Positions 45,975 to 55,046 are shown, counted from the first letter of the stretch. The stretch is 64,000 nt of DNA from Rufibacter latericius (GCF_003721515.1 NZ_RJJD01000003.1:62001-126000), one strand, 5' to 3'. A program made the numbers and translations. The notes: generated from the letters alone by a model not told the origin.

Positions 45975-45994
45975 GAAGAGGAAATTACTTAGTT

Positions 45995-48793
45995 CTACAC
46001 CAGATTCTTTTCTTTACCAGGCCGGGAAGATTTAAAATCGGAAGGACTCATATTGAAGTGGTTCTTGAAGGCCGTGGAGAAATAGGCCGGAGACGAAAAG
46101 CCCACTTCATAAGCAATCTCCGAGATATTCAGTTGGCTGTTGAGCAGCAGGTGCCGGGCTTTCTTGAGCCGCGTGTTTACGATGTAGTCATTGAGAGAAT
46201 ATCCCAGCAAAGCCTTCATCTTACGGTACACATGCACCCGGGACATGCCTAAGCCTTCGGCAATGTCATTGGCACTCAGGTCTGGGTTCTGGAGGTTTTT
46301 CTCTACCAAAGCGGCCACGTCATTGATGAACTTCTTATCCAGTTGTTTCGGTTGAGCCGTCTGGATTTTGGTATCAACGGCAATGGCGCTGTTGTAGTAG
46401 ACTTTGAGCAGATCACGGTTTCTCAGTAGCCCTTTCACCCGCTCCAGTAAATACAGGTAACTGAAGGGCTTGGTCACATACAGGTCGGCCCCGGCTTGGA
46501 TGCCGTCTATTTTCTGCTCCAAGCTGTCTTTGGCGGTAAGCAGGATGACCGGAATATGAGAGGTTCTCATGTCTTTCTTAAGCAGTGCGGTAATCTCCAG
46601 GCCGTCTTTCTGGGGCAAAGTAACATCGCAGATAATAAGGTCTGGAATGATTTCAAAGGCCTGCTGCAGACCGAAGGCTCCTTGCGGGGCATCTACCACA
46701 TTGAAATCGGTGGCCAGGCGTGAAACCAGGAATTCGCGCAGTTCCTTGTTGTCTTCAATGACCAGAATAGTGTGCTCTTTTACCACTTGGGAAGACTCCT
46801 GAACTTGTGCGTCTGTGAATAGCTCCAGATCTGCATCCAGAACGCCTGCCATCAGAGGGGCACTTTGCTCAGCTTTTGAAGTTTCCAGAACAATCTCTTC
46901 TTCTTTTAGGTGCTCTTTTCCCAAAGGAAGGCTAAAAGTAAAACGGGTGCCTTCCCGTTCTTTGCTTACCACCGAGATTTCACCGTGGTGCAGTTTGATG
47001 AACTCTTTTGAAAGGGCTAACCCTAGTCCGGTACCTAGACTGGCATTATCTTCGGCGGTATAAAACCGGTCAAATGCATTGGCTACTTGGCTAGGCGTCA
47101 TTCCCTTGCCGGTGTCTTCAACGGTAACCAGAACGTGGTTCCGGTCCTCAGACAACTCCATCAGAATGGTGATGCGTCCGTTTTCCTTCGTGAACTTGAA
47201 AGAGTTGGATAACAGGTTGAACAGGATTTTGTCTACCTTATCCTTGTCAAAGTAGACGTTTATTTCTTTCACCCGGGAGATGACCTTTAGTTGAATGTGT
47301 CGTTTGCGGGCTAACCGCTCAAAAGACTGCACCACCTCTTCCACAAATTTGACCAGATCACTCTCAGAGGCCTGAAGACGCATTTTCTTGCGCTCCACTT
47401 TCCTGAAATCCATTAACTGGTTCACCAGTTTCAATAAGCGCAGGGCATTCTGGCGCACCAAAAGCATGTCTTTCTTCAGCCCCATGGAGATATTGCTTTG
47501 CAAAGCATCCTCTACCGGACCCAAAATCAGGGTAAGGGGCGTACGGAATTCATGCGAAACATTGGTGAAGAACTTGAGCTTGGCCTCGTTCGCCTTCTCC
47601 GCCTTTTTGGCCATTTCGGCAATCTCGTTGCGCTGTTGTAGGATTTCGCGGTTCTTGGCCATCAAGGCCCGGTTGGTTTCATGCCTTAACCAAAGTGAAT
47701 AGACCGCATAGGCTCCCAAAACAATAATAATCACCAGGCTTATAATGAGGATATACAGCAGGGTGCGTTGGTTTTTGTAAATCTTTATCTGTTCGGTGAT
47801 TTTGTTCTGCTGCCGGTTTATATTCTCTTCCTGGCTCAGGATTTTATTTGACTGCTGTTTCATGATGTGCACGTTGCGCCCATCTATGACAGTAGAGTTC
47901 AATAAATTTTCCTTTTTGTAAGGCTGGTTGTGCAGGATATTGTACGCCAGTTGAATGATTTCCTCACCGCCCGTAGGGTAAAGAAAGGTGGCATCCAGAA
48001 TACCGTCCTCCACCAATTGCAGGCCTCCATTTGGACCGGCAAGCCCATCAAACCCGATAAACTTAAGGCTATTCTGTTGTTTAAGGCCGTTAAGGCTCTC
48101 ATAGGAACCTAACGCCATTACATCGTTATGGGCAAATACCAAATCAGCATCTGGGTGTTGCCGGTAAACGGCCGGGAAACGCTTTTTGGCTACTTCCTTT
48201 TCCCATTCACCTTTTACTTCTGCCACCACCTGAACATCCTGAAATTGGCTGATGGCTTCCAAAAAACCCCTGTGGCGCTCAATGGCCGGGGAAGAACCTT
48301 GCAGGCCCCAAACCTCAATGACCTTGCCTTTGCCCTTCAATAGGTTAGCGACATAGTCTCCCGCCAATTTCCCGATCTGGAAATTATCGGCTCCCACGTA
48401 AGCGCTGTAGGCGGAGGAACTGATTTTCCGGTCTACCAGAATCACCGGAATTCCTTTTTCAAAGGCTTCCTCCACAATGGGCGTAATCGGTTCAGATTCG
48501 TTGGGTGAGACAATGAGAAGATCAACTTTTTGCTCTATGAACTCTTTAATTTGCTTTACCTGAGTGGCACTGCTGTTTTTGGCGTCTTTGATCTGAAGTT
48601 TTAACTCTGGATGAAAAGATGTCTCCCGTAGCATTTCTCTGTGCATGGCTTTGCGCCAGGCATCTCCCTCGGTGCACTGGGAAAAACCAATGGTAAACTC
48701 CTTCGTTTCCTGGTCTTCGCTACAAGAAGAAAAACAAGAAACCAAGACCAACAAGAGTACCGTCACCCACTTATCAAAAACCAACTTTTTCAT
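45995..48793 (-). CDS. Hybrid two-component regulator with periplasmic sugar-binding sensor
   Basis: A 932-residue single-chain sensor-regulator. The N-terminal segment (1-24) can act as a membrane anchor or leader. Residues ~32-310 are a type I periplasmic-binding domain (FTIGFSQCTEGDAWRKAM, LIVSPNESEPITPIV, GVPVILVDRK-like IPVILVDRKISS). TM ~344-367, HisKA with His414 in NVSHEFRTPL, HATPase (~510-625), receiver with Asp723 in LIICDVTLPQKDG, and an AraC DNA-binding domain (~830-925). Most such regulators carry long beta-propeller sensors; this layout matches the fructose-sensing BT1754 of the B. thetaiotaomicron levan locus. It likely binds fructose and activates the adjacent operon. Its start lies 429 bp from the tRNA cluster. 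Confidence 0.94.
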   Translation of the reverse strand: MKKLVFDKWVTVLLLVLVSCFSSCSEDQETKEFTIGFSQCTEGDAWRKAMHREMLRETSFHPELKLQIKDAKNSSATQVKQIKEFIEQKVDLLIVSPNESEPITPIVEEAFEKGIPVILVDRKISSSAYSAYVGADNFQIGKLAGDYVANLLKGKGKVIEVWGLQGSSPAIERHRGFLEAISQFQDVQVVAEVKGEWEKEVAKKRFPAVYRQHPDADLVFAHNDVMALGSYESLNGLKQQNSLKFIGFDGLAGPNGGLQLVEDGILDATFLYPTGGEEIIQLAYNILHNQPYKKENLLNSTVIDGRNVHIMKQQSNKILSQEENINRQQNKITEQIKIYKNQRTLLYILIISLVIIIVLGAYAVYSLWLRHETNRALMAKNREILQQRNEIAEMAKKAEKANEAKLKFFTNVSHEFRTPLTLILGPVEDALQSNISMGLKKDMLLVRQNALRLLKLVNQLMDFRKVERKKMRLQASESDLVKFVEEVVQSFERLARKRHIQLKVISRVKEINVYFDKDKVDKILFNLLSNSFKFTKENGRITILMELSEDRNHVLVTVEDTGKGMTPSQVANAFDRFYTAEDNASLGTGLGLALSKEFIKLHHGEISVVSKEREGTRFTFSLPLGKEHLKEEEIVLETSKAEQSAPLMAGVLDADLELFTDAQVQESSQVVKEHTILVIEDNKELREFLVSRLATDFNVVDAPQGAFGLQQAFEIIPDLIICDVTLPQKDGLEITALLKKDMRTSHIPVILLTAKDSLEQKIDGIQAGADLYVTKPFSYLYLLERVKGLLRNRDLLKVYYNSAIAVDTKIQTAQPKQLDKKFINDVAALVEKNLQNPDLSANDIAEGLGMSRVHVYRKMKALLGYSLNDYIVNTRLKKARHLLLNSQLNISEIAYEVGFSSPAYFSTAFKNHFNMSPSDFKSSRPGKEKNLV

Positions 48794-49032
48794 TTATTGG
48801 GTGTTTGCCTGCCTTATTTAGCGGATAATTTTTCAAAAAATCACCAAAAACTGTTTTCCTCCACAGAAAACCCAATGATTCCACTCCTAAAGTACGCCAT
48901 TTTAAAGAATCTTCAAATTCCATCATCGGAGGGGTAGGCTGCCTTTTCCGGAACCGCGGATATATGGAAGAGATGTAAGATTCCAGGAAATTTACCCAAA
49001 GAAAGAGGCAGTGATCAAAGAAAAAGCAATGC

Positions 49033-49071
49033 CTGTTTTGGAGCTAGTTTCTGAAAATGGGTCAGAAACAG
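49033..49071. repeat. 39-bp intergenic dyad repeat
   Basis: CTGTTTTGGAGC and GGTCAGAAACAG enclose TAGTTTCTGAAAATG. One of the few copies far from any protein-gene stop. Confidence 0.6.
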
Positions 49072-49180
49072 TTTAATTGAAATCAGCCGGAGGAAAAAAA
49101 TAAGAGAAATGCGGGATGATTGGAAAATTAAAAACCAGAAACAGGCTTACCGAGTGTGCAAATTGCTTGCAAATAAAAAA

Positions 49181-49210
49181 GCCACTTACAAGTTTTAGCT
49201 TATAAGTGGC
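49181..49210 (-). terminator. Terminator of the tRNA transcript
   Basis: On the minus strand GCCACTTATAAGC...TAAGTGGC forms an 8-bp stem followed by TTTTTTATTTG. It lies 12 bp after tRNA-Arg. Confidence 0.8.
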
Positions 49211-49221
49211 TGATTTTTAAG

Positions 49222-49295
49222 TGATCCCGTTTGGATTCGAACCAAAGACCTACTGCTTAGAAGGCAGTTGCTCTATCCAGCTGAGCTACGAGACC
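49222..49295 (-). tRNA. tRNA-Arg (TCT)
   Basis: Acceptor GGTCTCG pairs with CGGGATC (two G-T pairs). D-loop AGCTCAGCTGGATAGAGC, anticodon arm ACTGC-CTTCTAA-GCAGT giving TCT, T-arm GGTTCGAATCC. 74 nt including the discriminator A; CCA is not encoded. Last of three tRNAs read on this strand. Confidence 0.95.
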
Positions 49296-49360
49296 ATCGA
49301 AACAAAAATGAGTAATGGAGAATGTCTTTGAAGTCATCCAACATTACTCATCTTTTTTCG

Positions 49361-49434
49361 TCGGGGTGGCAGGATTCGAACCTACGACCTCCACATCCCA
49401 AATGTGGCGCGATACCGGGCTACGCTACACCCCG
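49361..49434 (-). tRNA. tRNA-Pro (TGG)
   Basis: Acceptor CGGGGTG/CACCCCG with discriminator A. Anticodon arm CCACA-TTTGGGA-TGTGG gives TGG; T-arm GGTTCGAATCC. The C1-G72 pair is a bacterial tRNA-Pro mark. CCA is not encoded. Confidence 0.96.
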
Positions 49435-49544
49435 AGTCTTGCAATTACAAAGGTACCAACTTCTCAAACTTCCGTTCTCCGTAATCGCGGTGCAAAGATA
49501 TTAATTGAAGCTTTCTTTCCAAAATTAATTTTCAAAAAAACTTC

Positions 49545-49633
<89 letters not shown>

Positions 49634-49915
49634 GGGCATCCCTTTCTGTTAAAGAGTGTGCAAATATAGCCGAACTAAAATGAGATTACCAAAGCAACCC
49701 CTGAAAAAATTTAACCTGTACCCCCCTTGAAACCACCATCAGCTTCTTGCACAACGGCTTAGCAGAGGAGATAAATTTAAAATTTATTTTAGGCCAAAGC
49801 GTTTTAGAAAAGAAAAAGCTCTTTTTGCCCTTGCTAAGGCTTTTTTATGCCCAAAACGCATTTGATTCTTTCTTTTTAACTTGCCGCTGCGTCTGAAAGC
49901 ACCACTCCTACTTCA

Positions 49916-50884
49916 ATGACCTGGTACCTGCCTTTTACTTCCATAGAGTTTTTCTTCTTCCTGCTATTTGGGGTGCTCTATGGGGGCTACCTTTACCGGA
50001 TCAAGCGCCTGGCCCAACAATTCGCCCAAAAGGGCAACTCTATCTGGATAAAGGCGCTGGTGCGGAGCAGTTACATGGTTTTGCTGGTAGTAGCTTTATT
50101 AGGTCCCTCCTTCGGGGCGATGACCAAGGAAATCAGAACCAATGGTAAGGATGTATTCCTGGCCGTGGATCTGTCGCAATCCATGAAGGCCCAGGACGTG
50201 CCGCCTTCCCGGTTGGAAAAGGTGAAACTGGAGCTTCTGGAATTCATCCGGAACTCAAATGCCGACCGAGTAGGGCTCCTGGGGTTTTCCTCAGAGGCCT
50301 TTGTGTTAAGCCCGCTCACCTATGACCAAAGCGCCCTAGAACTGTTTATAGAATCCTTGAGCACCACCCTTGCTCCTCCAGAAGCTGCCCAGTTAGGACC
50401 ATTACTGGAACTAGCCCAACTGAAATTCAGAGAATCGGAAACCAGCCGCGAGATGGAACGGTCCAAGATACTGGTGATCTTTTCCGACGGCGAGACTTTC
50501 GGGGAGAACGTGCAGGCAGGAGTGAACGCGCTCCTGAACCAAGGAGTCCGAGTGTACAGCGTGGGTATAGGAACGTACTCGGGCGGCAAGATTCCGGAGG
50601 GAAAAACCTTCAAGAAAGACCCCAGTGGAGAAATTGTGCTGACCAAACTGGAACCCGATGCCCTGAAAGAGGTGGCTCAACGTACCAAGGGAAATTACTT
50701 TGAGATAAACCAGAACCTGAGTGAGACCCCTCGCCTATTAAGTGCGGTGAACTCCGTAAAAAGTGAGCTGCGCCAGACCAAAGTAGTGGAAGTAGCCGCA
50801 AACAAATACCTGTATCCCTTACTGATGGCCCTTTTACTTATTGCCTTGGACGTTTTATGGACAATTCAGGTACTTAGGATATGA
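49916..50884 (+). CDS. VWA-domain membrane protein, BatB-like
   Basis: A 322-residue protein with two N-terminal membrane segments (about 8-26 and 49-68), a von Willebrand A domain (about 78-265) and a C-terminal membrane helix (about 297-319). The MIDAS motif is DLSQSM (DxSxS) with the later Thr in SPLTYD and Asp in IFSDGETFGE, so metal-dependent binding looks intact. This design matches BatB of the Bacteroidota aerotolerance (Bat) operon. The usual MoxR, DUF58 and BatA genes are not upstream, where tRNA genes lie. It overlaps the TPR gene by 4 bp. Confidence 0.9.
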   Translation: MTWYLPFTSIEFFFFLLFGVLYGGYLYRIKRLAQQFAQKGNSIWIKALVRSSYMVLLVVALLGPSFGAMTKEIRTNGKDVFLAVDLSQSMKAQDVPPSRLEKVKLELLEFIRNSNADRVGLLGFSSEAFVLSPLTYDQSALELFIESLSTTLAPPEAAQLGPLLELAQLKFRESETSREMERSKILVIFSDGETFGENVQAGVNALLNQGVRVYSVGIGTYSGGKIPEGKTFKKDPSGEIVLTKLEPDALKEVAQRTKGNYFEINQNLSETPRLLSAVNSVKSELRQTKVVEVAANKYLYPLLMALLLIALDVLWTIQVLRI

Positions 50885-51795
50885 GATACTGGTGGTTGTT
50901 ACTTTTGCTCGCCTCCTCTCCGCTGGAGAGCCTTCAGCGCATTGCGTTACGGAACCAGTATACCCAGGAAGCAGAAACCTCTTACAAGAAACAGGAATAC
51001 CTGCGGGCGGCGGCCCTGTACGAAAAGGTGCGTCAGTATGAAGACGGAAAACCCCACGCTTCGGTGTTACTGAACCTGGCGCACTCCTATTTCCACCTGC
51101 ACGAGTATACCCGGGCCTCTCCGCTGTACCGCTTGCTCCTGAAGACCAATGACCGAGACCTGCTTTCCACGGTGGCTACTCAGTTAGCCGTCATTGAGGC
51201 CGAGGAAGGAAATTACACCCATGCCGTTAATTTCAGCAAACAGGCCTTAAAAGCAGATGAAAACAACCTGGCGGCCCGCTACAATTTCGAGTTGCTCCAG
51301 AAGTACCTTATGTTGCATCCCGAGAAACGGCAGAACCAACGGATGCCTCCCAAGCAAAATCAAACCTCCCAGAAAGGACCCGGTGGTTCTCAGCAGCCCA
51401 ACGCCTCTGGTGGTTCAACGGTAGGTGCTTCTAGCAGCCTTCCCGCCCCAGGCACAAACAACACACCGGCCGGAGGACCCGAAAAGGACCAGGGCAGCCC
51501 CGCCCAAAGAAACCAGATGGAGAACTTCGGTAAGGACCCAGGCTTAAACCAGGGACTCAGCGACGATGGAACAAAGGAAAGCAACTCCTCCGGCGGCAAC
51601 AAGGGAAGCAATCAACAAGGTAAGGAGGAAGATGCCCTGCTTCAAACCCGTTATGAACGGCTACAGAAAATGCAACTAAGCCCCGAAAAGGCCCGCCAAC
51701 TACTGGATGCTATGAGACAGGAAGAAGCCCAGTACCTGCAACAGGTTCCTCGCACGAAAACTAAGCAGACCAACAAAAACACTCCTGATTGGTAG
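50881..51795 (+). CDS. TPR protein, BatC-like
   Basis: A 304-residue protein with a short hydrophobic N-terminus (RYWWLLLLLASSP) and about four tetratricopeptide repeats from residue 25 to 150 (YKKQEYLRAAALYEKVRQYE; ASVLLNLAHSYFHLHEYTRA). A long low-complexity tail rich in Gly, Ser, Asn, Gln and Pro follows (about 155-255), then a short helical end with LQKMQLSPEKARQLLDAMRQ. It is translationally coupled to the VWA gene by a 4-bp overlap. TPR proteins of this type act as periplasmic scaffolds for the VWA partner. Confidence 0.88.
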   Translation: MRYWWLLLLLASSPLESLQRIALRNQYTQEAETSYKKQEYLRAAALYEKVRQYEDGKPHASVLLNLAHSYFHLHEYTRASPLYRLLLKTNDRDLLSTVATQLAVIEAEEGNYTHAVNFSKQALKADENNLAARYNFELLQKYLMLHPEKRQNQRMPPKQNQTSQKGPGGSQQPNASGGSTVGASSSLPAPGTNNTPAGGPEKDQGSPAQRNQMENFGKDPGLNQGLSDDGTKESNSSGGNKGSNQQGKEEDALLQTRYERLQKMQLSPEKARQLLDAMRQEEAQYLQQVPRTKTKQTNKNTPDW

Positions 51796-51807
51796 GAATA
51801 AGGCTAT

Positions 51808-51847
51808 CTGTTTTGCGCCTGTTTTTTCGAAAGTTAGCCAAAAACAG
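51808..51847. repeat. 40-bp intergenic dyad repeat
   Basis: CTGTTTTGCGCC and GTTAGCCAAAAACAG around TGTTTTTTCGAAA. It lies 12 bp after the TPR stop codon. Confidence 0.7.
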
Positions 51848-52017
51848 AAGCGGGTTCCATTAAAATAACTTAGGAGTTAGATGAGGAATTACCTACAAGA
51901 TTATTCATCTTTTCGCCAAAGGCTTTGCTCATCATCAAAGTGAAAGTCCAAAGCAACAGCTTTAAAATACACCAACCTTCCCTTTTGCTAATTCTAAAAG
52001 AATACCAGCAGATAAAT

Positions 52018-52057
52018 CTGTTTTAAGCCGCTTTTCTGGAATTTACCGTTTAAATAG
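52018..52057. repeat. 40-bp intergenic dyad repeat
   Basis: CTGTTTTAAGCCGCTTTTC and GGAATTTACCGTTTAAATAG. Partly decayed; 162 bp upstream of the thiolase. Confidence 0.5.
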
Positions 52058-52219
52058 GTTTACTTATAAGCTCTCTTTCATCCTCAATTCTTAAGCAATT
52101 TTACTTAAGCTGAACTTCATTCAAATAAAAACCACCGAACTCATTTACCCTAACAAGCGTTTGGTTTTTATCTGGAGAAACTCTAATTTCAAACCGATAA
52201 TCTAGCAAACACTACTGAT

Positions 52220-53404
52220 ATGCAAGTGAAAGAAGTATACGTTATCTCGGCTGTTCGTACCCCCATCGGGAGTTTTGGAGGGGCTTTGGCCAGCCTGACA
52301 GCTCCTCAGTTGGGAGCCATCGCCATCAAAGGCGCTTTGGAGAAAGCCGGGGTAGACAAAAGCCTGGTACAGGAAGTGATCATGGGCAACGTGTTGTCAG
52401 CGAACGTGGGACAGGCGCCCGCGCGGCAAGCAGCCATCGGTGCCGGCCTGGGATACGAAGTGGAATGTACCACCATCAATAAAGTTTGTGCCTCGGGTTC
52501 AAAGGCCATCATGTTCGCTTCGCAGGCCATCATGTTAGGTCATAAAGACATCATTGTGGCCGGCGGAATGGAAAGCATGTCCAACGTGCCTTATTACCTG
52601 GACAAAGCCCGTTTCGGGGCGAAGATGGGCCACGGCCAAATGATTGACGGTCTGGTGAAAGACGGCCTTTGGGATGTCTACAATGACTATCACATGGGCA
52701 GCGCCGCCGAGAACACCGCCCGCGAACTGGGCATCACCCGCGAGATGCAGGACGAGTACGCCATCAACTCTTACCGTAAATCGGCGGCTGCCGCCAAAGC
52801 CGGTTTCCTGAAAGACGAAATCGTGCCTGTTGAAATCCCGCAACGCGGCAAAGATTCCATCTTCATCACCGAAGACGAGGAATACAGCAAAGTGAACTTC
52901 GAGAAAATCCCGGGTCTGCGTCCGGTGTTTGACAAAGAAGGCACGGTAACGGCGGCAAACGCCTCAACCCTCAATGACGGAGCCGCGGCGTTGCTGCTCA
53001 TGAGCAAAGAGAAAGCCGAGGAACTGGGCGTAACCCCTATTGCCAAAATCCGTGGCTTTGCCGATGCCGAGCAGGAGCCTAAGTGGTTCACCACTACCCC
53101 GGCCCTTGCCATCCCTAAAGCCCTGAAAGTATCAGGCGTGACTCCGGATGAGGTAGATTTCTACGAGATCAACGAGGCTTTCTCCGTAGTTTCGCTGGCC
53201 AACAACCAAAAGTTGGGTTTGGAAGGCGGCAACGTGAACGTGTACGGCGGAGCGGTTTCCTTGGGCCACCCACTGGGAGCATCTGGTGCCAGGATCGTGA
53301 CTACGCTTATCAATGTTCTGCACAAAAACAACGGTAAAATTGGGGTGACCGGCATCTGCAATGGCGGCGGCGGAGCCTCGGCCATTGTGCTGGAGCGGGT
53401 GTAA
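52220..53404 (+). CDS. Acetyl-CoA C-acetyltransferase (thiolase)
   Basis: A 394-residue cytosolic thiolase. Nucleophile Cys90 in NKVCASGSKA, His350 in SLGHPLGASGARI and base Cys380 in GICNGGGGAS are all in place, with the start pattern VYVISAVRTPIGSFGG. Biosynthetic-type thiolases condense two acetyl-CoA; degradative ones act in fatty-acid oxidation. Length and the GAVSLGHPLG block favour the acetyl-CoA acetyltransferase group. No oxidation partners are adjacent, so pathway is open. Confidence 0.95.
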   Translation: MQVKEVYVISAVRTPIGSFGGALASLTAPQLGAIAIKGALEKAGVDKSLVQEVIMGNVLSANVGQAPARQAAIGAGLGYEVECTTINKVCASGSKAIMFASQAIMLGHKDIIVAGGMESMSNVPYYLDKARFGAKMGHGQMIDGLVKDGLWDVYNDYHMGSAAENTARELGITREMQDEYAINSYRKSAAAAKAGFLKDEIVPVEIPQRGKDSIFITEDEEYSKVNFEKIPGLRPVFDKEGTVTAANASTLNDGAAALLLMSKEKAEELGVTPIAKIRGFADAEQEPKWFTTTPALAIPKALKVSGVTPDEVDFYEINEAFSVVSLANNQKLGLEGGNVNVYGGAVSLGHPLGASGARIVTTLINVLHKNNGKIGVTGICNGGGGASAIVLERV

Positions 53405-53428
53405 ACCTTTTTGAACTATACTAATTCC

Positions 53429-53460
53429 AAAAAGCCTTACGTTATAAGTAAGGCTTTTTT
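53429..53460 (+). terminator. Terminator after the thiolase
   Basis: AAAAAGCCTTAC and GTAAGGCTTTTTT pair perfectly around GTTATAA, directly followed by more T. It lies 25 bp after the stop. Confidence 0.88.
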
Positions 53461-53475
53461 TATTGTTTTGTATCC

Positions 53476-54801
53476 ATGAAAAGGATTCTGTTTCTATTTG
53501 CGTTTTTGCTGCTCACCCTTGGTTTTAGACTAGAGTCCCAGGCCCAAATCCGTGTGGTCACCTACCATGATTCCCTGCAATCGGCGATCAAAGAGGTGTA
53601 CTTCATAAAAGGCGCTGAAGACTCCGTGATGCATGGCTATTACCGCAAATACTATCCCACCGGAGAGCTGGAGGCCATGGTGAAAGTGGTGGAAGGCAAG
53701 CGCGACAGTCTCTACACCGAGTTTTTCCCCACTGGCAAACCCAAGCTGACGGTTCCCTACAAGGACGGCAAGAAGAACGGACCTTTCTCGGCGGTTTACG
53801 CCAACGGCAATAAACTTCAGGAAGGCCAATACGTGAACGATCTGCAGAGCGGACCTTTCAAAAGCTACTATGAAAACGGACAATTGAAACAGGAAGCCAA
53901 CTTTGTGGCGGGTTTCCCCGAAGGCACCGTGAAAGAGTATTTCCCCAACGGCAAGCTGCGCTCCGAGATCACGTACGCTAAAAAGTCGCAAAGCGGGGTG
54001 GCGCGCACCTTCCACCCTAACGGCGAAAAGGAATCTGAGGCCAATTACCGCAACGGCATGATAGAGGGCGGCTACCGCACCTATTATGACAACGGCCAAC
54101 TGGAAACCGAAACCATCAGCGAGGGCCCTACCAAACCTGCCAAATTCAAAACCTATTACCGCTCCGGCAAACTCATGACCGAGGGCAGCGTGGTGGCGGG
54201 CAAGCCCGAGGGCCCATCAGTAGCCTACTATGAAAACGGCCAGCGCAAAGCCACCCTCACCTACAGCAAAGGCTTACGCGTAGGCTTAGCTCAATCTTTT
54301 GACGAGAACGGGAAATTGCAACAGGAAATCCGGTACGGCAACGCCGAGAGAGACCGCAAAATCACCCGCTTCTACCCTTCCGGCACCATCGCCGCACAGG
54401 AAGAGTTCAAGGATAACAAACGGGTGGGTACCTGGCAGGAATTCCACGAGAACAAGAAGCCCAAAACTGTTGAACCCTACAAGAACGGCCGTGTCAACGG
54501 CGAACGCCTCACTTACCACGACAACGGCCAAATTGAATCCAAGGCGACGTATCTAAACGGCAAGATCGTTAGCACGCTCATCACCTACTTTCCATCCGGC
54601 AAGGTGAAATCAGAGACGCTGTACAAAGACGGCCTGAAATTCGGCACGTTCAAACAACTTTACGAGAACGGCAAAACCGAAATGGCCGGCACCTTCCGCA
54701 ACAACCGGGAAACCGGCACCTGGACCTACTTCGATGAGAACGGCAAAGCCACCAAGAAAGTAGAATACCGAAACGGCCAGGTCATCGCAGACAAAAAGTA
54801 A
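53476..54801 (+). CDS. Secreted protein of about 16 YwqK/MORN-2-like repeats
   Basis: A 441-residue exported protein (signal peptide ending ESQAQ|I). It is built almost wholly of ~23-residue repeats with the pattern Y-x-N-G-x-L-x-x-E-x-x-Y-x-x-G-x-x-x-G; about 16 units can be counted from YPTGELE near residue 58 to DENGKAT near 425. Annotation pipelines often name these toxin-antitoxin YwqK antitoxins; no toxin is adjacent and the signal peptide argues against that. A beta-solenoid-like surface or periplasmic role is plausible. It starts 15 bp after the thiolase terminator. Confidence 0.85.
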   Translation: MKRILFLFAFLLLTLGFRLESQAQIRVVTYHDSLQSAIKEVYFIKGAEDSVMHGYYRKYYPTGELEAMVKVVEGKRDSLYTEFFPTGKPKLTVPYKDGKKNGPFSAVYANGNKLQEGQYVNDLQSGPFKSYYENGQLKQEANFVAGFPEGTVKEYFPNGKLRSEITYAKKSQSGVARTFHPNGEKESEANYRNGMIEGGYRTYYDNGQLETETISEGPTKPAKFKTYYRSGKLMTEGSVVAGKPEGPSVAYYENGQRKATLTYSKGLRVGLAQSFDENGKLQQEIRYGNAERDRKITRFYPSGTIAAQEEFKDNKRVGTWQEFHENKKPKTVEPYKNGRVNGERLTYHDNGQIESKATYLNGKIVSTLITYFPSGKVKSETLYKDGLKFGTFKQLYENGKTEMAGTFRNNRETGTWTYFDENGKATKKVEYRNGQVIADKK

Positions 54802-54830
54802 TTTGCTTGTTGATTGTTAGTTGCTGCTTT

Positions 54831-54870
54831 TTGTTTTGGGCCAGAATTCTGGAAAATAGGCCCAAAGCAG
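54831..54870. repeat. 40-bp intergenic dyad repeat
   Basis: TTGTTTTGGGCC and GGCCCAAAGCAG with AGAATTCTGGAAAATA inside. It lies 29 bp after the YwqK-like stop and shares its last 3 bp with the inverted repeat that follows. Confidence 0.65.
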
Positions 54871-55046
54871 ATGTAGCGGCGTTACCCTGTAAAGCCATGG
54901 TACCACGCAGCCGCAAAGGAAGCCATAGATAGAACCGCCTTTGCAACAGGAACCTTCAAAACCTTCTTTAAAAGAACCGCTTTACCCAAGAGGCAGGGCT
55001 GCGTTCCAAAGTACCACGCCATTACAGGGTAACGCCGCTGCATCTG
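54868..55046. mobile_element. Long inverted-repeat element, MITE-like
   Basis: The left arm begins CAGATGTAGCGGCGTTACC and the right arm ends with its complement GGTAACGCCGCTGCATCTG. 23 of the first 24 bp pair, then a further block (GGTACCACGCAGCC versus GTGGTAC...ACGCAGCC) pairs with gaps, so arms extend ~45-55 bp around a ~80-bp unique centre. No transposase is encoded. It is bracketed by two 40-bp dyads, each sharing 3 bp with an arm. A structured RNA is the alternative reading. Confidence 0.55.

Larger units (their letters stand above)
45416..45994. other. 579-bp control region between hybrid regulator and fructan operon
   Basis: Very AT-rich near the MFS start. Contains an inverted repeat (45572-45589), a repeated CAGGTTA element (45501 and 45580, 79 bp apart), two dyad copies and a separate hairpin at 45827-45886. 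No gene found. Confidence 0.6.
48794..49221. other. 428-bp spacer between hybrid regulator and tRNA cluster
   Basis: Should hold the regulator promoter. It contains a dyad copy (49033-49071) and the tRNA terminator (49181-49210). Nothing else is recognisable. Confidence 0.55.
51796..52219. other. 424-bp spacer before the thiolase
   Basis: Holds two dyad copies, 51808-51847 and 52018-52057. The rest is AT-rich and should contain the thiolase promoter; no gene found. Confidence 0.55.

Noticed and set aside
53476-54801. Toxin-antitoxin system
   Set aside because: Only the repeat-based family name suggests it; there is a signal peptide and no toxin gene.
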